NCBI RefSeq assembly: GCF_022513565.1
Contig: NZ_JAKWBE010000032.1
Coordinates: 30,730-94,729, forward strand
Length of the DNA: 64,000 nucleotides
From: Streptomyces gilvus
GTDB lineage: Bacteria; Actinomycetota; Actinomycetes; Streptomycetales; Streptomycetaceae
Reading direction: 5' to 3'
Of the stretch, positions 25,898 to 34,424 are shown in pieces. Position 1 is the first letter of the stretch. Each line of letters begins with the position of its first letter. Under the pieces are notes generated by a model, which was not told where the DNA came from, did no database searches, and saw only the letters and a list, made by a program, of their open reading frames with translations. The position numbers and the translations under genes are program-made.

Positions 25898-25959
25898 GGC
25901 CATGTGATCGCGACCCGGTCCGGAATATGACCGGACCGCAACAGCCCGGCTATGTGATC
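25898..25959. promoter_or_regulatory. Divergent control region with a palindrome between direct repeats
   Basis: GGTCCGG (25917-25923), AATATGA and CCGGACC (25931-25937) form a perfect 7-bp palindrome with a 7-base centre. It sits between two copies of GGCYATGTGATC (25898 and 25948), exactly 50 bp apart. The region separates the S8-like/S53 operon (-) from the response regulator (+), so it is a likely binding site for that regulator. Confidence 0.45.
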
Positions 25960-26010
25960 ATCGTGTAACAGCGCCGCGACCGGGGTCCGGGCGGCGCCGA
26001 TACTGGGCGC

Positions 26011-26706
26011 ATGCCTCGTGTGCTCCTCGTCGAAGACGATCCCGGCGTCCGCGAAGGGGCCCGGCTGGCCCTGCGCCGCCAGGGGCACGACGTCGCCGCG
26101 GCCGCCACCGGGGAGGAGGGGCTGGAGCACCTCCGGGCGTTCCGGCCGGACGTCGTGGTGCTCGATCTGATGCTGCCGGGGATGACCGGGCTGGAGGTGT
26201 GCCGGCGGATCCGCGCCGACAGCCAGGTGCCGATCATCATGGTGACGGCCATGGGCGACGACGTGGACATCGTGGTCGGACTCGAGACCGGTGCGGACGA
26301 CTACGTCGTCAAACCCGTCCAGGCCCGGGTGCTCGAGGCCAGGATCCGCGCCGTGCTGCGCCGCCTCGACACGGGGCCGTCCCCCGACGCCGGCGGCCCG
26401 GCGGCCGAGGCGTACGGCGAGCTCCGCATCGACCGGGCCGGGCTCAGCGTCACCCGCGCGGGCGCCGAAGTCCCGCTGGCGCCCTCCGAGTTACGGCTGC
26501 TGCTGTCCCTGTCCGCCTCCCCCGGCCGCGTGTTCAGTCGCCAGCAACTCCTGGAGGCCGTCTGGGAACACGGCTACCACGGCGACGTCCGGCTGGTGGA
26601 CGCCTGCGTCAAACGGCTGCGGACCAAGCTGGGCGAACCCCCGCGGCAACCGCGTTACGTCCAGACCGTCCGGGGGTTCGGCTACCGATTCAACAGCCAG
26701 CGGTGA
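26011..26706 (+). CDS. OmpR-family response regulator
   Basis: The protein has 231 residues. The receiver domain shows VLLVEDD (acidic pocket), VVLDLMLPG (phospho-acceptor Asp about residue 52), MVTA and YVVKPV (conserved Lys). The C-terminal winged helix ends DVRLVDACVKRLRTKLGE...VRGFGYRF, the DNA-binding signature. Its stop overlaps the GTG of the kinase gene (GTGA). It is divergent from a secreted peptidase operon, a natural target. It resembles CseB-like regulators of envelope stress. Confidence 0.9.
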   Translation: MPRVLLVEDDPGVREGARLALRRQGHDVAAAATGEEGLEHLRAFRPDVVVLDLMLPGMTGLEVCRRIRADSQVPIIMVTAMGDDVDIVVGLETGADDYVVKPVQARVLEARIRAVLRRLDTGPSPDAGGPAAEAYGELRIDRAGLSVTRAGAEVPLAPSELRLLLSLSASPGRVFSRQQLLEAVWEHGYHGDVRLVDACVKRLRTKLGEPPRQPRYVQTVRGFGYRFNSQR

Positions 26707-28220
26707 CAGAGCAGTTGCCCGCGCGCAAGTCCCTCTGCCGCCGACGGCCGCGCGGCCTGCGCCTCCGTCTCGTCGTGGCCTTCGGGCTGGTGGCCGCCGT
26801 CTCCACGCTGTCGACCGGGGCCCTGACGTTCCGGGAGGCGCGCACCGGCATCCTCCAGCAGAGCCAGGACACGGTCATCCGGCTGCTGCGCGGCCGTGTC
26901 GGCACGCTCGCACCCGACCTGGCCTTCCCACCCGGTCGAAGCACCCTCGCGTCGTTCGCGACCGAGGTCGCCCAGGCCGACCCCGCACGGAAGTGGCGGG
27001 TGCTGGTCGCCTATCACGGTCTCACCGCCACCTCTCGACCACGCGACTCCTTCCCGGAGTTGAGCTCCACCCTGCGCACCGCGGCCACCACCCACACACC
27101 GACCGTCTTCCAGCGGGTGACCTCCCACGGCCACTCCTCGCTGGTCGTCGGCATGCCGGTGGTGTTCGCCGCAGCGCACGGCGAGCGCGTGGCGACCGGG
27201 CTCACGGTCTTCCTGACGGTTCCTCAGTCGTCCGAACAGGCTTACGTCCAGGCCCTGGTGGCGGCCGTGGAGCGGGCGGCCGTACCGGCCCTGGGCCTGG
27301 CGGTGCTGTTCGCGCTGCTGGCCGCCCGGGGTGTGCTGCGTCCGGTGCGGGAGCTGCGTCTCGCCACCCGGAGCATCGCCGAGGGCCGGCTCGACACCCG
27401 CCTCGCCGTGCACGGTTCGGACGAACTCGCGGACCTGTCCCACACGTTCAACGAGACGGCCGCCGCCCTGGAGGCTTCCGTCGCCGAACTGCGCCGGATG
27501 GAGGCCAGGGCCCGCCGCTTCGCCGCGGACGTCTCCCATGAACTGCGCACCCCGCTGGCGGCCATGGCGTTCGTCACCGACATCCTCGACGAGGACGCCG
27601 CCGCCCTCGACCCCGACACCGCGGCCGCCGTACGGCTGATCAGCCGGGAGACCGCCAACCTGGCGCGGCTGGTGGAGGACCTCATGGAGATCTCCCGCTT
27701 CGACGCCGGCGCCGCCGCCCTGCACCTGGACGAGGTCGACCTCGCGGAACTGGTCCGCCGCACCCTCATCTCCAGGGCGTGGCAGGACGCGGTGGACACC
27801 CTGCTGCGCGCGCCCGGCGCGCTGCGGGGCAGGGTCGACCCCCGCCGGGTGGATGTCATCGTCGCCAACCTGGTGGGGAACGCCCTGCGCCACGGGGCCG
27901 ATCCGACACGGCTCTCCCTGCGCGAAGACCTACGGCCCGCCCCGGACGGTTCGGACAGCACCGAGCGGTGGGCGGTGATCGAGGTGCGGGACGGCGGGCC
28001 CGGGGTGCCCGAGGCCGTACTGCCCCACGTCTTCGACCGCTTCCACAAGTCCGACACCGCCCGCACCCGCTCCGAGGGCAGCGGCCTGGGGCTCGCCATC
28101 ACCGCCGAGAACGCGCGTCTCCACGGCGGCACCGTCCGCGCGGCCAACCACCCCGGCGGCGGCGCCCTCTTCACCGTCGAACTCCCGCTGCCGACGAGCG
28201 AACAGGAGGACCGGTCATGA
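26703..28220 (+). CDS. Sensor histidine kinase
   Basis: The protein has 505 residues. Two membrane segments (LRLVVAFGLVAAVSTLSTG and VPALGLAVLFALLAARG) enclose an extracytoplasmic sensor loop of about 150 residues. A HAMP linker, the H box FAADVSHELRTPLAAM, an N box VANLVGNALRHG and G boxes EVRDGGPGVP and GSGLGLAI follow. GTG 26703 is chosen because it overlaps the regulator stop; open sequence further upstream is out of frame with the regulator. It phosphorylates the partner regulator and overlaps the lipoprotein start. Confidence 0.9.
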   Translation: MTEQLPARKSLCRRRPRGLRLRLVVAFGLVAAVSTLSTGALTFREARTGILQQSQDTVIRLLRGRVGTLAPDLAFPPGRSTLASFATEVAQADPARKWRVLVAYHGLTATSRPRDSFPELSSTLRTAATTHTPTVFQRVTSHGHSSLVVGMPVVFAAAHGERVATGLTVFLTVPQSSEQAYVQALVAAVERAAVPALGLAVLFALLAARGVLRPVRELRLATRSIAEGRLDTRLAVHGSDELADLSHTFNETAAALEASVAELRRMEARARRFAADVSHELRTPLAAMAFVTDILDEDAAALDPDTAAAVRLISRETANLARLVEDLMEISRFDAGAAALHLDEVDLAELVRRTLISRAWQDAVDTLLRAPGALRGRVDPRRVDVIVANLVGNALRHGADPTRLSLREDLRPAPDGSDSTERWAVIEVRDGGPGVPEAVLPHVFDRFHKSDTARTRSEGSGLGLAITAENARLHGGTVRAANHPGGGALFTVELPLPTSEQEDRS

Positions 28221-28696
28221 AGTGGGTCGTGCTGCTCGCCGCGGCCGTGCTGCTGTCGGGGTGCGGCATCTCCTCGACCGGCGTGGTCCAGTCCGGGGAC
28301 CCGGCCTCCGGCGTCCCGCCGTTCGCGCTGCTCTACTTCGTCCGCGACGACCGCCTGGTCCCGGTCCCCCGCCCGATCGGCGACCCGGTCGACGTGTCCA
28401 CGGCCCTGGAACTCCTGCTGAACGGTCCGGACGCGACGGACCGACGGCACGGTCTGACGACCGCCCTCACCCACGTCCCCGCCCCGTGGACGAGCACGGA
28501 CGGCGCCGAGGTGTCGCTGCGGCTGCCTCCCGGCACCGGGCCGCTGCCGCCGATCGCCGCCCGGCAACTGATCTGCACGGTCGCCGAGGCCCGCCTGGTC
28601 GACGACCCGGAGGCCGTGACGACCGGGGTGAGCGTGGTCCTCACCGGACCCGACGGGCGGCACGTGCGCGGGAGCAGCGGCGGCTGCCCCCGCTGA
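28217..28696 (+). CDS. GerMN-domain-like lipoprotein of the two-component operon
   Basis: The 159-residue protein has a signal and lipobox (VLLSGC, Cys about 16). The mature part (ALLYFVRDDRLVPVPRP, STALELLLNGPD, RQLICTVAEARLVD) has the pattern of GerMN domains that recur in actinobacterial LpqB- and CseA-type lipoproteins, proposed to modulate sensor kinases. Its ATG overlaps the kinase stop. It therefore likely acts on the sensor loop of that kinase at the outer membrane face; the mechanism is inferred. It is convergent with the transpeptidase. Confidence 0.75.
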   Translation: MKWVVLLAAAVLLSGCGISSTGVVQSGDPASGVPPFALLYFVRDDRLVPVPRPIGDPVDVSTALELLLNGPDATDRRHGLTTALTHVPAPWTSTDGAEVSLRLPPGTGPLPPIAARQLICTVAEARLVDDPEAVTTGVSVVLTGPDGRHVRGSSGGCPR

Positions 28697-28700
28697 GGGC

Positions 28701-29738
28701 TCAGGAGGCGATGGTCGTCGCCTGGCCGGTGCCGCTGTTCTGCAGCCACTCGGACCAGGACAGGTTGAAGTCCGCGTAACCGTTGTCACCGGCGGCCTTG
28801 CCGCGCGGAGAGCCGGTGATGGTGATCGGGTCGCCCTGTTTGACGAAGTCGTAGAACCACTTGGCGTCCGCCAGCGACAGGTGCACGCAGCCGTGCGAGC
28901 CCTCGCCGTGGCCCGGGTACGGATCGCCGGTGGAGTAGTGGACGTAAGTGCCTGAGTTGGTGAGGTGCACGTCCCACGGGAGGGTCAGGTCGTAGTAGTT
29001 CGGGTCGCCCTTGGTGCAGCTGATGCCGACGCTGCACGAGGTCATGTGGACCTCGGCCTCCTTGTCGATGACCGCCATGGTGCCGTCCCACGAGGGGAAC
29101 GAGGCGCTGCCCGCGTCGATGGGCAGGGTCTTCACGAGCGTGCCGTCGTGCGTGACCCGCATGGTGTGGCCGGTCACCGACACGGTGGCCTCGTTGTCGG
29201 CGCCGATGGTGAAGGCGTGGTGGTAACTGTGCGTGCCGTAGCGGCCGTTGCCGTCGGTGACGCCGGTCAGCTCGGCGTCCACGCTGACCGAGGTGCCCGG
29301 CTTCCAGTAGGTCTTCGGCCGGAAGTCGACCCGCGTGTCGCTGAACCAGTGCCAGGCGCCGATGGTCGGCACCGAGGTCGTGATCTTGAGGGCCTTCTCG
29401 ATCCCGGCCCGTGCGGAGACGGCGACCGGCTTGCTGAAGACCACCGACACCGGCATCGCCACGCCGACGGTGGTACCGCTGCGCGGGGTGATGGACTCCA
29501 GGAGCATCGGCGGTCCGGCCGGCGTGGTCGGCTTGGCGTGGGCGCCGGACTTCCCCGTGGCCGCGGCCGCGTTCGCCGAGGCCGCCTTGCCGTTGGACGT
29601 GGTCGCCGTCTGGCCTCCGGCACCGCACGCGCTCGCACCCACGAGCACCACGCCGGTCAGCAGCGCGATCGAGACGGCCGTCCCACGCCGGCCCGCCCTC
29701 GCGCGCTTGTTCCCCCACAGCTGTGCATGCGTGCGCAA
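28701..29738 (-). CDS. L,D-transpeptidase lipoprotein (YkuD type)
   Basis: The protein has 345 residues. The lipobox GASAC leads into an Ala/Ser linker, then an Ig-like domain (MLLESITPRSGTTVGVAMP, TDTRVDFRPK-like), then the YkuD catalytic domain ending GHGEGSHGCVHLSLADAKWFYDF with the nucleophile Cys in SHGC. Such enzymes form 3-3 cross-links in peptidoglycan. The start is TTG 29738: AAGGAG lies seven bases before it, while the upstream ATGs (29765, 29801) have no ribosome site. The first residues after TTG (RTHAQLWGNKRARAG) then lead straight into the signal helix. Confidence 0.85.
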   Translation of the reverse strand: MRTHAQLWGNKRARAGRRGTAVSIALLTGVVLVGASACGAGGQTATTSNGKAASANAAAATGKSGAHAKPTTPAGPPMLLESITPRSGTTVGVAMPVSVVFSKPVAVSARAGIEKALKITTSVPTIGAWHWFSDTRVDFRPKTYWKPGTSVSVDAELTGVTDGNGRYGTHSYHHAFTIGADNEATVSVTGHTMRVTHDGTLVKTLPIDAGSASFPSWDGTMAVIDKEAEVHMTSCSVGISCTKGDPNYYDLTLPWDVHLTNSGTYVHYSTGDPYPGHGEGSHGCVHLSLADAKWFYDFVKQGDPITITGSPRGKAAGDNGYADFNLSWSEWLQNSGTGQATTIAS

Positions 29739-29810
29739 TTCATCGCTCCTTGGATCGTCCCCCATGCCGACCATCTCATCGCACGTGTGCGCCCGATCCA
29801 TGACCGATTC

Positions 29811-29844
29811 GTCTTGACCGTGTAACCGTCTTGACCGTGTAACC
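29811..29844. repeat. 17-bp tandem direct repeat upstream of the L,D-transpeptidase
   Basis: GTCTTGACCGTGTAACC occurs twice head to tail (29811-29827 and 29828-29844). The pair lies 73 bp or more upstream of the transpeptidase start on the - strand, the position of an activator site, and just outside the kinase-GH114 gene end. Confidence 0.55.
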
Positions 29845-29879
29845 GTCGCCCCGTGGGCCCCCTGAGCGGGGTGCGGGCG

Positions 29880-31706
29880 TCAGCAGGTCTGCCGGACGTA
29901 GCCGTGCGCGCCCTTCGGTACGACCAGTTCGTCACGGCGTACGACGCTCAGGGTGCCGCCCCAGCGGGAGCAGGCCCGCGCCATGCCCTTCGCCGTGTAC
30001 TCGATCACGAGGACGTTGTCACCGAACGCCGCGGCGTACTGTCCGCACTCGTCCCACTCGGCGCACTCCTCGGCCACCGCGAAGTCCAGACCCACGGACC
30101 GGCGGTCCGAGACGAGTTCCACGGTGTTCTTCTGCGCGACGGCGAGGCCCTTGTCGTGGGCGTGCGCCGACAGCAGCCGCATCAGCGCCTCGGCCTGGCC
30201 GGCCTTGAGGTACGTCGGGAAGCGGGTGAAGACGTCGTAGTTGTCGGGCTCGACCGCCTGGTATCCCGCGGCGGCGCACTCGTCGATCCAGGCGTTCAGC
30301 TTGGCGGCGATGCGCTGCCGCTTGGCCGCCGTACGGATGTCCAGGACCGCCTCGCCCCAGTCCTTGTCGTAGACGACGTTCCCCCGGGCGTCGTGCAGCA
30401 GCAGGTCGGGGTCCCAGTCGTGCTCCTCGTCCTGCTGCGCCTGGAAGGCGTTGATGTTGCAGATGTTGTAGACCCCCGGCGCGGGCTCGCTGTCGTGGTC
30501 GCGCCCGACCACCCGCACACCGGCCGCCGGGGTGTAGGCGCCGCCGATCTGGTAGTCCCACCGCACGTGCTTCGGCGGCAGCGTCACCTTCGCGGCGGAC
30601 GCGGGCGCCGAGGCGGACGACGAGGACGCCGTGGACGTCGACGAGGCGCCGTCCTGGTGCGGCCCGGAGCGCACCGCGGCGACGCTCACACCGACGACCG
30701 CGAGGGCCGCCAGGGCCGCGGCGAGCCCGACGAGGACGCGCCGTCGGCGCCGTACGCGACCGGTTCGGGTCTCGTCCCCCTCCGCCTGCCCTCCGCCTGT
30801 GAGGCCCGGATCCGGTGTTCCCGGGTGCTCACCGGAAACCCGGCGACCAGCCTCCCCGGGGTCGGAGCTGTCCGCCACCGCCGGCGCGGCCGGCACCGCG
30901 GTCCCCGGCAACTCCCGCAGCATGCGGCGCAGTTCGTCGAGGCGGGGCCGGGCGGCCGGGTCCTTGTCCAGGCAGCGTTCCGCGATGCTGCGGAGCGGCT
31001 CGTCCACTCCGTACAGGTCCGGCGCCTCGTACATCACCTGATAGCCCGTCAGATACGGGCTGCTTCCGTCGAACGGCCGGTTGCCGGTGGCCGCGTAGAC
31101 CAGCAGCGAGCCCAGCGAGAAGACGTCCGAGGCGCCCGTGACCTCGCGCGGCGCGGCGAACTGCTCGGGAGACATGAAGGGCGGGGTGCCGATCAGCCGG
31201 CCGGTCACGGTGAGGGCCTCGTTGTCGACGGCGTACGAGATGCCGAAGTCGATGACGCGGGGCCCGTCCTCGGCCATCAGGACGTTGCTGGGCTTCAGGT
31301 CCCGGTGCACCACACCCACCCGGTGGATGTCGCCCAGCGCCTCGACCAGCCCGAGGGCGAGCACGCGCAACTCGGTTCCGCGCAGCGGGCCCCGCTTGGC
31401 CACGACGTCCGACAGGGTGGGCCCCGGGACGTACAGCGTGGCCATCCACGGCTGCCGGGCATCGGGATCGGCGTCCACGACCGGGGCGGTGAACGCCCCG
31501 CTCACCCTGCGGGCCGCGGCGATCTCCTGCCGGAAGCGCGTCCGGAACTCCTCGTCCTGCGCGTACGGCGCGTGCACGACCTTGACGGCGACCCGCCGCC
31601 CCGAGTCGGAGCGGCCCAGGTAGACGACCCCCATACCGCCGCTGCCGAGCCGGTCGACCAACGCGTAGCCGCCCACGGACTCCGGATCGCCGGGGCTCAG
31701 CGACAT
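29880..31706 (-). CDS. Ser/Thr protein kinase fused to an extracellular GH114-like domain
   Basis: The protein has 608 residues. The kinase domain (about 12-265) is complete: GSGGMGVVYLG loop, AVKVV with Lys 42, HRDLKPSN with the catalytic Asp about 136, DFG at 153-155, and GTPPFMSPEQ. An acidic/Pro linker leads to one transmembrane helix (about 324-345). After a Ser-rich stretch, residues about 378-608 match GH114 (endo-alpha-1,4-polygalactosaminidase-like): WDYQIGGAYTPAAGV, GVYNICNINAFQ, YQAVEPDNYDVF, VAQKNTVEL and FAVAEECAEWDECG. Usual PASTA repeats are absent. It may sense or cut an external galactosamine polymer. ATG 31706 has AAAAGGTGA upstream. Confidence 0.85.
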   Translation of the reverse strand: MSLSPGDPESVGGYALVDRLGSGGMGVVYLGRSDSGRRVAVKVVHAPYAQDEEFRTRFRQEIAAARRVSGAFTAPVVDADPDARQPWMATLYVPGPTLSDVVAKRGPLRGTELRVLALGLVEALGDIHRVGVVHRDLKPSNVLMAEDGPRVIDFGISYAVDNEALTVTGRLIGTPPFMSPEQFAAPREVTGASDVFSLGSLLVYAATGNRPFDGSSPYLTGYQVMYEAPDLYGVDEPLRSIAERCLDKDPAARPRLDELRRMLRELPGTAVPAAPAVADSSDPGEAGRRVSGEHPGTPDPGLTGGGQAEGDETRTGRVRRRRRVLVGLAAALAALAVVGVSVAAVRSGPHQDGASSTSTASSSSASAPASAAKVTLPPKHVRWDYQIGGAYTPAAGVRVVGRDHDSEPAPGVYNICNINAFQAQQDEEHDWDPDLLLHDARGNVVYDKDWGEAVLDIRTAAKRQRIAAKLNAWIDECAAAGYQAVEPDNYDVFTRFPTYLKAGQAEALMRLLSAHAHDKGLAVAQKNTVELVSDRRSVGLDFAVAEECAEWDECGQYAAAFGDNVLVIEYTAKGMARACSRWGGTLSVVRRDELVVPKGAHGYVRQTC

Positions 31707-31723
31707 CTCGGGTCACCTTTTCC

Positions 31724-31762
31724 AAGTGCCTGTATGCAAGTGCCTGTACATAAGTGCCTGTA
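31724..31762. repeat. Three 14-bp-spaced direct repeats upstream of the kinase-GH114 gene
   Basis: AAGTGCCTGTA begins at 31724, 31738 and 31752, so the period is exactly 14 bp. In the gene's orientation the motif is TACAGGCACTT. It occupies the spacer between the histidine kinase stop and the kinase-GH114 start and could be an operator or a small duplicated tract. Confidence 0.6.
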
Positions 31763-31805
31763 TCGGAAAGCGCTTCAGGAGTATCAGATTAATATGACGC
31801 TCCGG

Positions 31806-33644
31806 TCACTTCTGCCACTCCCTGCCCTCCAGCCCCGCCTCCGCCTCCGCCCCCGAGCCCGAGTCCGAGACGAGCGGCAGGCGCAGGGTGAAGACCGTTT
31901 CCGTGTCCGGGGTGCTGGTCACCGAGACAGTGCCGCCGTGCGCCTCGGTGAGCTGGCGGACGATGGCGAGGCCCAGGCCGCTGCCGCCGGTCTGGCGGCT
32001 GCGGGACTTGTCGGCCCGCCAGAAGCGGTCGAAGACGCGGGGCAGGTCGTCGGCGGCGATCCCGGTGCCGGTGTCGGCGACCTCGATCAGGACCTCGTCG
32101 CCCGCCCGGCGGCAGCGCAGGGTGACGGTGCCGCCGGGCGGGGTGTGCCGGATGGCGTTGGACAGCAGGTTGCCGACGGCCTGGCGCAGCCGCACGGGAT
32201 CGGCGGACAGGGCCGGGCTGTCCTCGACGCGGGTGGTGAGCGTGACGCCGGCGGTCTCGGCCCGGCCGCGGTGGGCCGCGGCGACGTGGTCGAGGAGGTC
32301 CCGCAGCCGCAGGGGCTCGGGGTGCAGCCGGAAGCGGCCCGCGTCGGCCTGCGCGAGATGCTGGAGGTCGTCGACGATGTGCTGGAGCAGCAGGGCCTCC
32401 TCCAGCAGGGAGGCGACGAACGCCTCGTCGGAGACGGCCAGTCCGTCCTGGGCCGCCTCCAGCCAGCTGCGGATCGTGCTGAGCGGGGTGCGCAGTTCAT
32501 GGGCGACATCGCTGACCATCGCCTTGCGCTGGACCTCCACCCGCTCGCGGCGCTCCGCCAGGTCGTTGAAGGCGGCCGCCAGCCGGCCGATCTCGTCCTG
32601 GGTGGTCACCGGTACCCGCAGATGCTGCTGGGCCGGGTGGCGGGCGGCGTCGGTGAGCGCGCGCAGGGGCCGTACCAGACGGGTGCCGACGGTGACGGTG
32701 ACGGCCACGGTGAGGACGAGGACGAGCGCGGCGACACCGGCGACCCGGGCCGTGTTGGCCGAGGAGAGGTCGAAGCCGGGTGCGGCCGCCGATCCGGCGG
32801 GGGTGGCGACGAACAGCAGCGCGGCCGGAGCGACGTACGGGGCGAGCTGCTCACGGCGGGCGGTGTCGATGCACGGCTGGACGGCCTCGCCGGCGCTGCC
32901 GAGGGGACTGAAGCTGAGATCGACCTCCACGGGCCCCAGGTTCTGGCGTTTCAGGCAGCCGGCCACCAGGGCGTTGAGCTGGTCGAGCGCCCGTTTCTCG
33001 GTGGGAGTGGGATCGTCGAGTCGGTACAGTTCGCACACCTCGCCGACCTTCCGCTGGGTCCCGCTGTCGCCGCCGAGGACGAGGGCGGGTCTGCCGCTCG
33101 GCTCCTCGGTCACTCCGGCGGGGTATCCCGCGCCGCGCAGACAGGACTGCAACTTCCCCACCCGGCTCAGCAGTTCCCTCCGCTCGGCTTTCGGCAGCCG
33201 GTACGGGCCGACCGCCCGCGGGTCGATGCCGTCGGCCTTGACGCCGGGCAGCAGCGCGGGGTCGGCCCGCAGGGGGTCGATCAGCGCCGAGGCCTTGGTG
33301 GGGAGGGCGGTCATGGTGCCGGACGCGGCGATGGGCAGGCGGTCCTGGGTGGTCAGGGTGATACGGCGGCCGGTGCGTTCGGTCAGCCGTTTGAGGACGG
33401 GCGTGACCCCGCTCCAGCCGGTGTGGCCGGCGGCGTAGCCGATGAGCGTGTCGTAGATCTGGGCGTCGTCGGCGAGGACCTGCCCCTGCTCCTGCTGGAT
33501 GGCGCTGGTGGTGGTGCGCGCGGCGAGCCAGGCGGTGGCCGCGACCGAACACACGGCGATGGTGACCGACGCGGCCAGCAGCCGGACCAGCAGGCTGCGC
33601 CGCAACGGCACTCTGCCGCCGGCCCCGCTCCGCTCAGCGTCCAC
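31806..33644 (-). CDS. Sensor histidine kinase
   Basis: The protein has 612 residues. A first membrane helix (LLVRLLAASVTIAVCSVAATAWL) and a second near residues 315-338 (VAGVAALVLVLTVAVTVTVG) enclose an unusually long external region of about 270 residues with several Cys. A HAMP domain, the H box MVSDVAHELRTPLSTIR, N box VGNLLSNAIRHT and G boxes EVADTGTGI and GSGLGLAIV follow. GTG 33644 overlaps the regulator gene by 11 bp, so it is the partner of the regulator immediately upstream. Confidence 0.9.
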   Translation of the reverse strand: MDAERSGAGGRVPLRRSLLVRLLAASVTIAVCSVAATAWLAARTTTSAIQQEQGQVLADDAQIYDTLIGYAAGHTGWSGVTPVLKRLTERTGRRITLTTQDRLPIAASGTMTALPTKASALIDPLRADPALLPGVKADGIDPRAVGPYRLPKAERRELLSRVGKLQSCLRGAGYPAGVTEEPSGRPALVLGGDSGTQRKVGEVCELYRLDDPTPTEKRALDQLNALVAGCLKRQNLGPVEVDLSFSPLGSAGEAVQPCIDTARREQLAPYVAPAALLFVATPAGSAAAPGFDLSSANTARVAGVAALVLVLTVAVTVTVGTRLVRPLRALTDAARHPAQQHLRVPVTTQDEIGRLAAAFNDLAERRERVEVQRKAMVSDVAHELRTPLSTIRSWLEAAQDGLAVSDEAFVASLLEEALLLQHIVDDLQHLAQADAGRFRLHPEPLRLRDLLDHVAAAHRGRAETAGVTLTTRVEDSPALSADPVRLRQAVGNLLSNAIRHTPPGGTVTLRCRRAGDEVLIEVADTGTGIAADDLPRVFDRFWRADKSRSRQTGGSGLGLAIVRQLTEAHGGTVSVTSTPDTETVFTLRLPLVSDSGSGAEAEAGLEGREWQK

Positions 33645-34332
33645 GGCTGCCGTCGCTGAGGCGGTAGCCGACCCCGAACACCGTCTGCAGGTAGACCGGC
33701 CGGCGCGGGACTGCCTCGATCTTCTTGCGGAGGTTCAACACGTGGACGTCGATGGTGCGTTCGGTGATGTAACGGTCGTCCCCGCGCGTGCCGGCCAGCA
33801 GCTGGCGCCGGGTGAAGACGCGTTCCGGTTCGGCGGCCATCATCGCGAGGACGTCGAACTCGCCCGGGGTGCAGGCAACTTGGCGGCTCTCGATCTCGAC
33901 GGTGCGGCGGACAGGGTCCACCGCGAGGGCGCCGACCCGCAGCACGGGGTCGCTCGGGGCGGCGGCCGTCCGGGTCCGCCGCAGCAACGTGCGGACGCGG
34001 GCCATCAGTTCACGCGGGCTGTAGGGCTTGGTCAGGTAGTCGTCGGCACCGAGGTCCAGACCGAGCAGCAGGTCCTCCTCGGTGCTGCGGGCGGTCAGCA
34101 TCAGCACCGGCAGATCGCTCTCGCGCCGCAGGATCCGGCACACGTCCAGACCGTCGACGACCGGCATCATCACGTCGAGGACCAGCAGGTCGGGCCGCCT
34201 GCGGCGGACTTCGTCGAGCGCCGCGCGCCCGTCGTGGACCAGCAGGGCGGTGTGCCCCTCCCGCTCCAGGTAGCGGCGGATCACCTCGGCCTGTTTGATG
34301 TCGTCCTCGGCCACCAGGACACGGGCGTTCAT
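33634..34332 (-). CDS. OmpR-family response regulator
   Basis: The protein has 232 residues. The receiver shows VLVAEDDIKQAEVIRRYL, LLVLDVMMPVVDG (phospho-acceptor Asp), MLTARS and YLTKPYSP; the winged helix ends TERTIDVHVLNLRKKIE and VFGVGYRL. ATG 34332 begins the receiver at the family position; a GTG six codons earlier is possible. It is divergent from the lipoprotein-ABC transporter operon, which is the likely target. Confidence 0.9.
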   Translation of the reverse strand: MNARVLVAEDDIKQAEVIRRYLEREGHTALLVHDGRAALDEVRRRRPDLLVLDVMMPVVDGLDVCRILRRESDLPVLMLTARSTEEDLLLGLDLGADDYLTKPYSPRELMARVRTLLRRTRTAAAPSDPVLRVGALAVDPVRRTVEIESRQVACTPGEFDVLAMMAAEPERVFTRRQLLAGTRGDDRYITERTIDVHVLNLRKKIEAVPRRPVYLQTVFGVGYRLSDGSRGR

Positions 34333-34361
34333 GGCGGCCAGGGTAGGCACGGCGGGATCAG

Positions 34362-34390
34362 GTCAGACGGCTTTCTGACGGCGTCCTGAC
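34362..34390. promoter_or_regulatory. Likely response-regulator operator
   Basis: CTGAC occurs at 34375 and 34386, 11 bp apart (one helical turn), with an inverse GTCAG at 34362. OmpR/PhoP-type regulators typically bind direct repeats 11 bp apart. The site lies between the regulator (-) and the lipoprotein-transporter operon (+). Confidence 0.45.
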
Positions 34391-34424
34391 AGGATCGTCA
34401 TAACTTCGGGCCATGGTCTGCGCC

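Noticed and set aside
26199..26702. Kinase gene extended upstream by 168 codons
   Set aside because: The extension overlaps the response regulator in another frame and is Arg/Pro-rich; the GTG at 26703 is the coupled start.
31724..31762. CRISPR array
   Set aside because: The repeat word is 11 bp with 3-bp spacers and only three copies, so it is an operator-type repeat; no cas gene is in the window.
29853..33659. A 1268-residue open frame on the + strand
   Set aside because: It is antisense to the kinase-GH114 and histidine kinase genes and has no domain or ribosome site.
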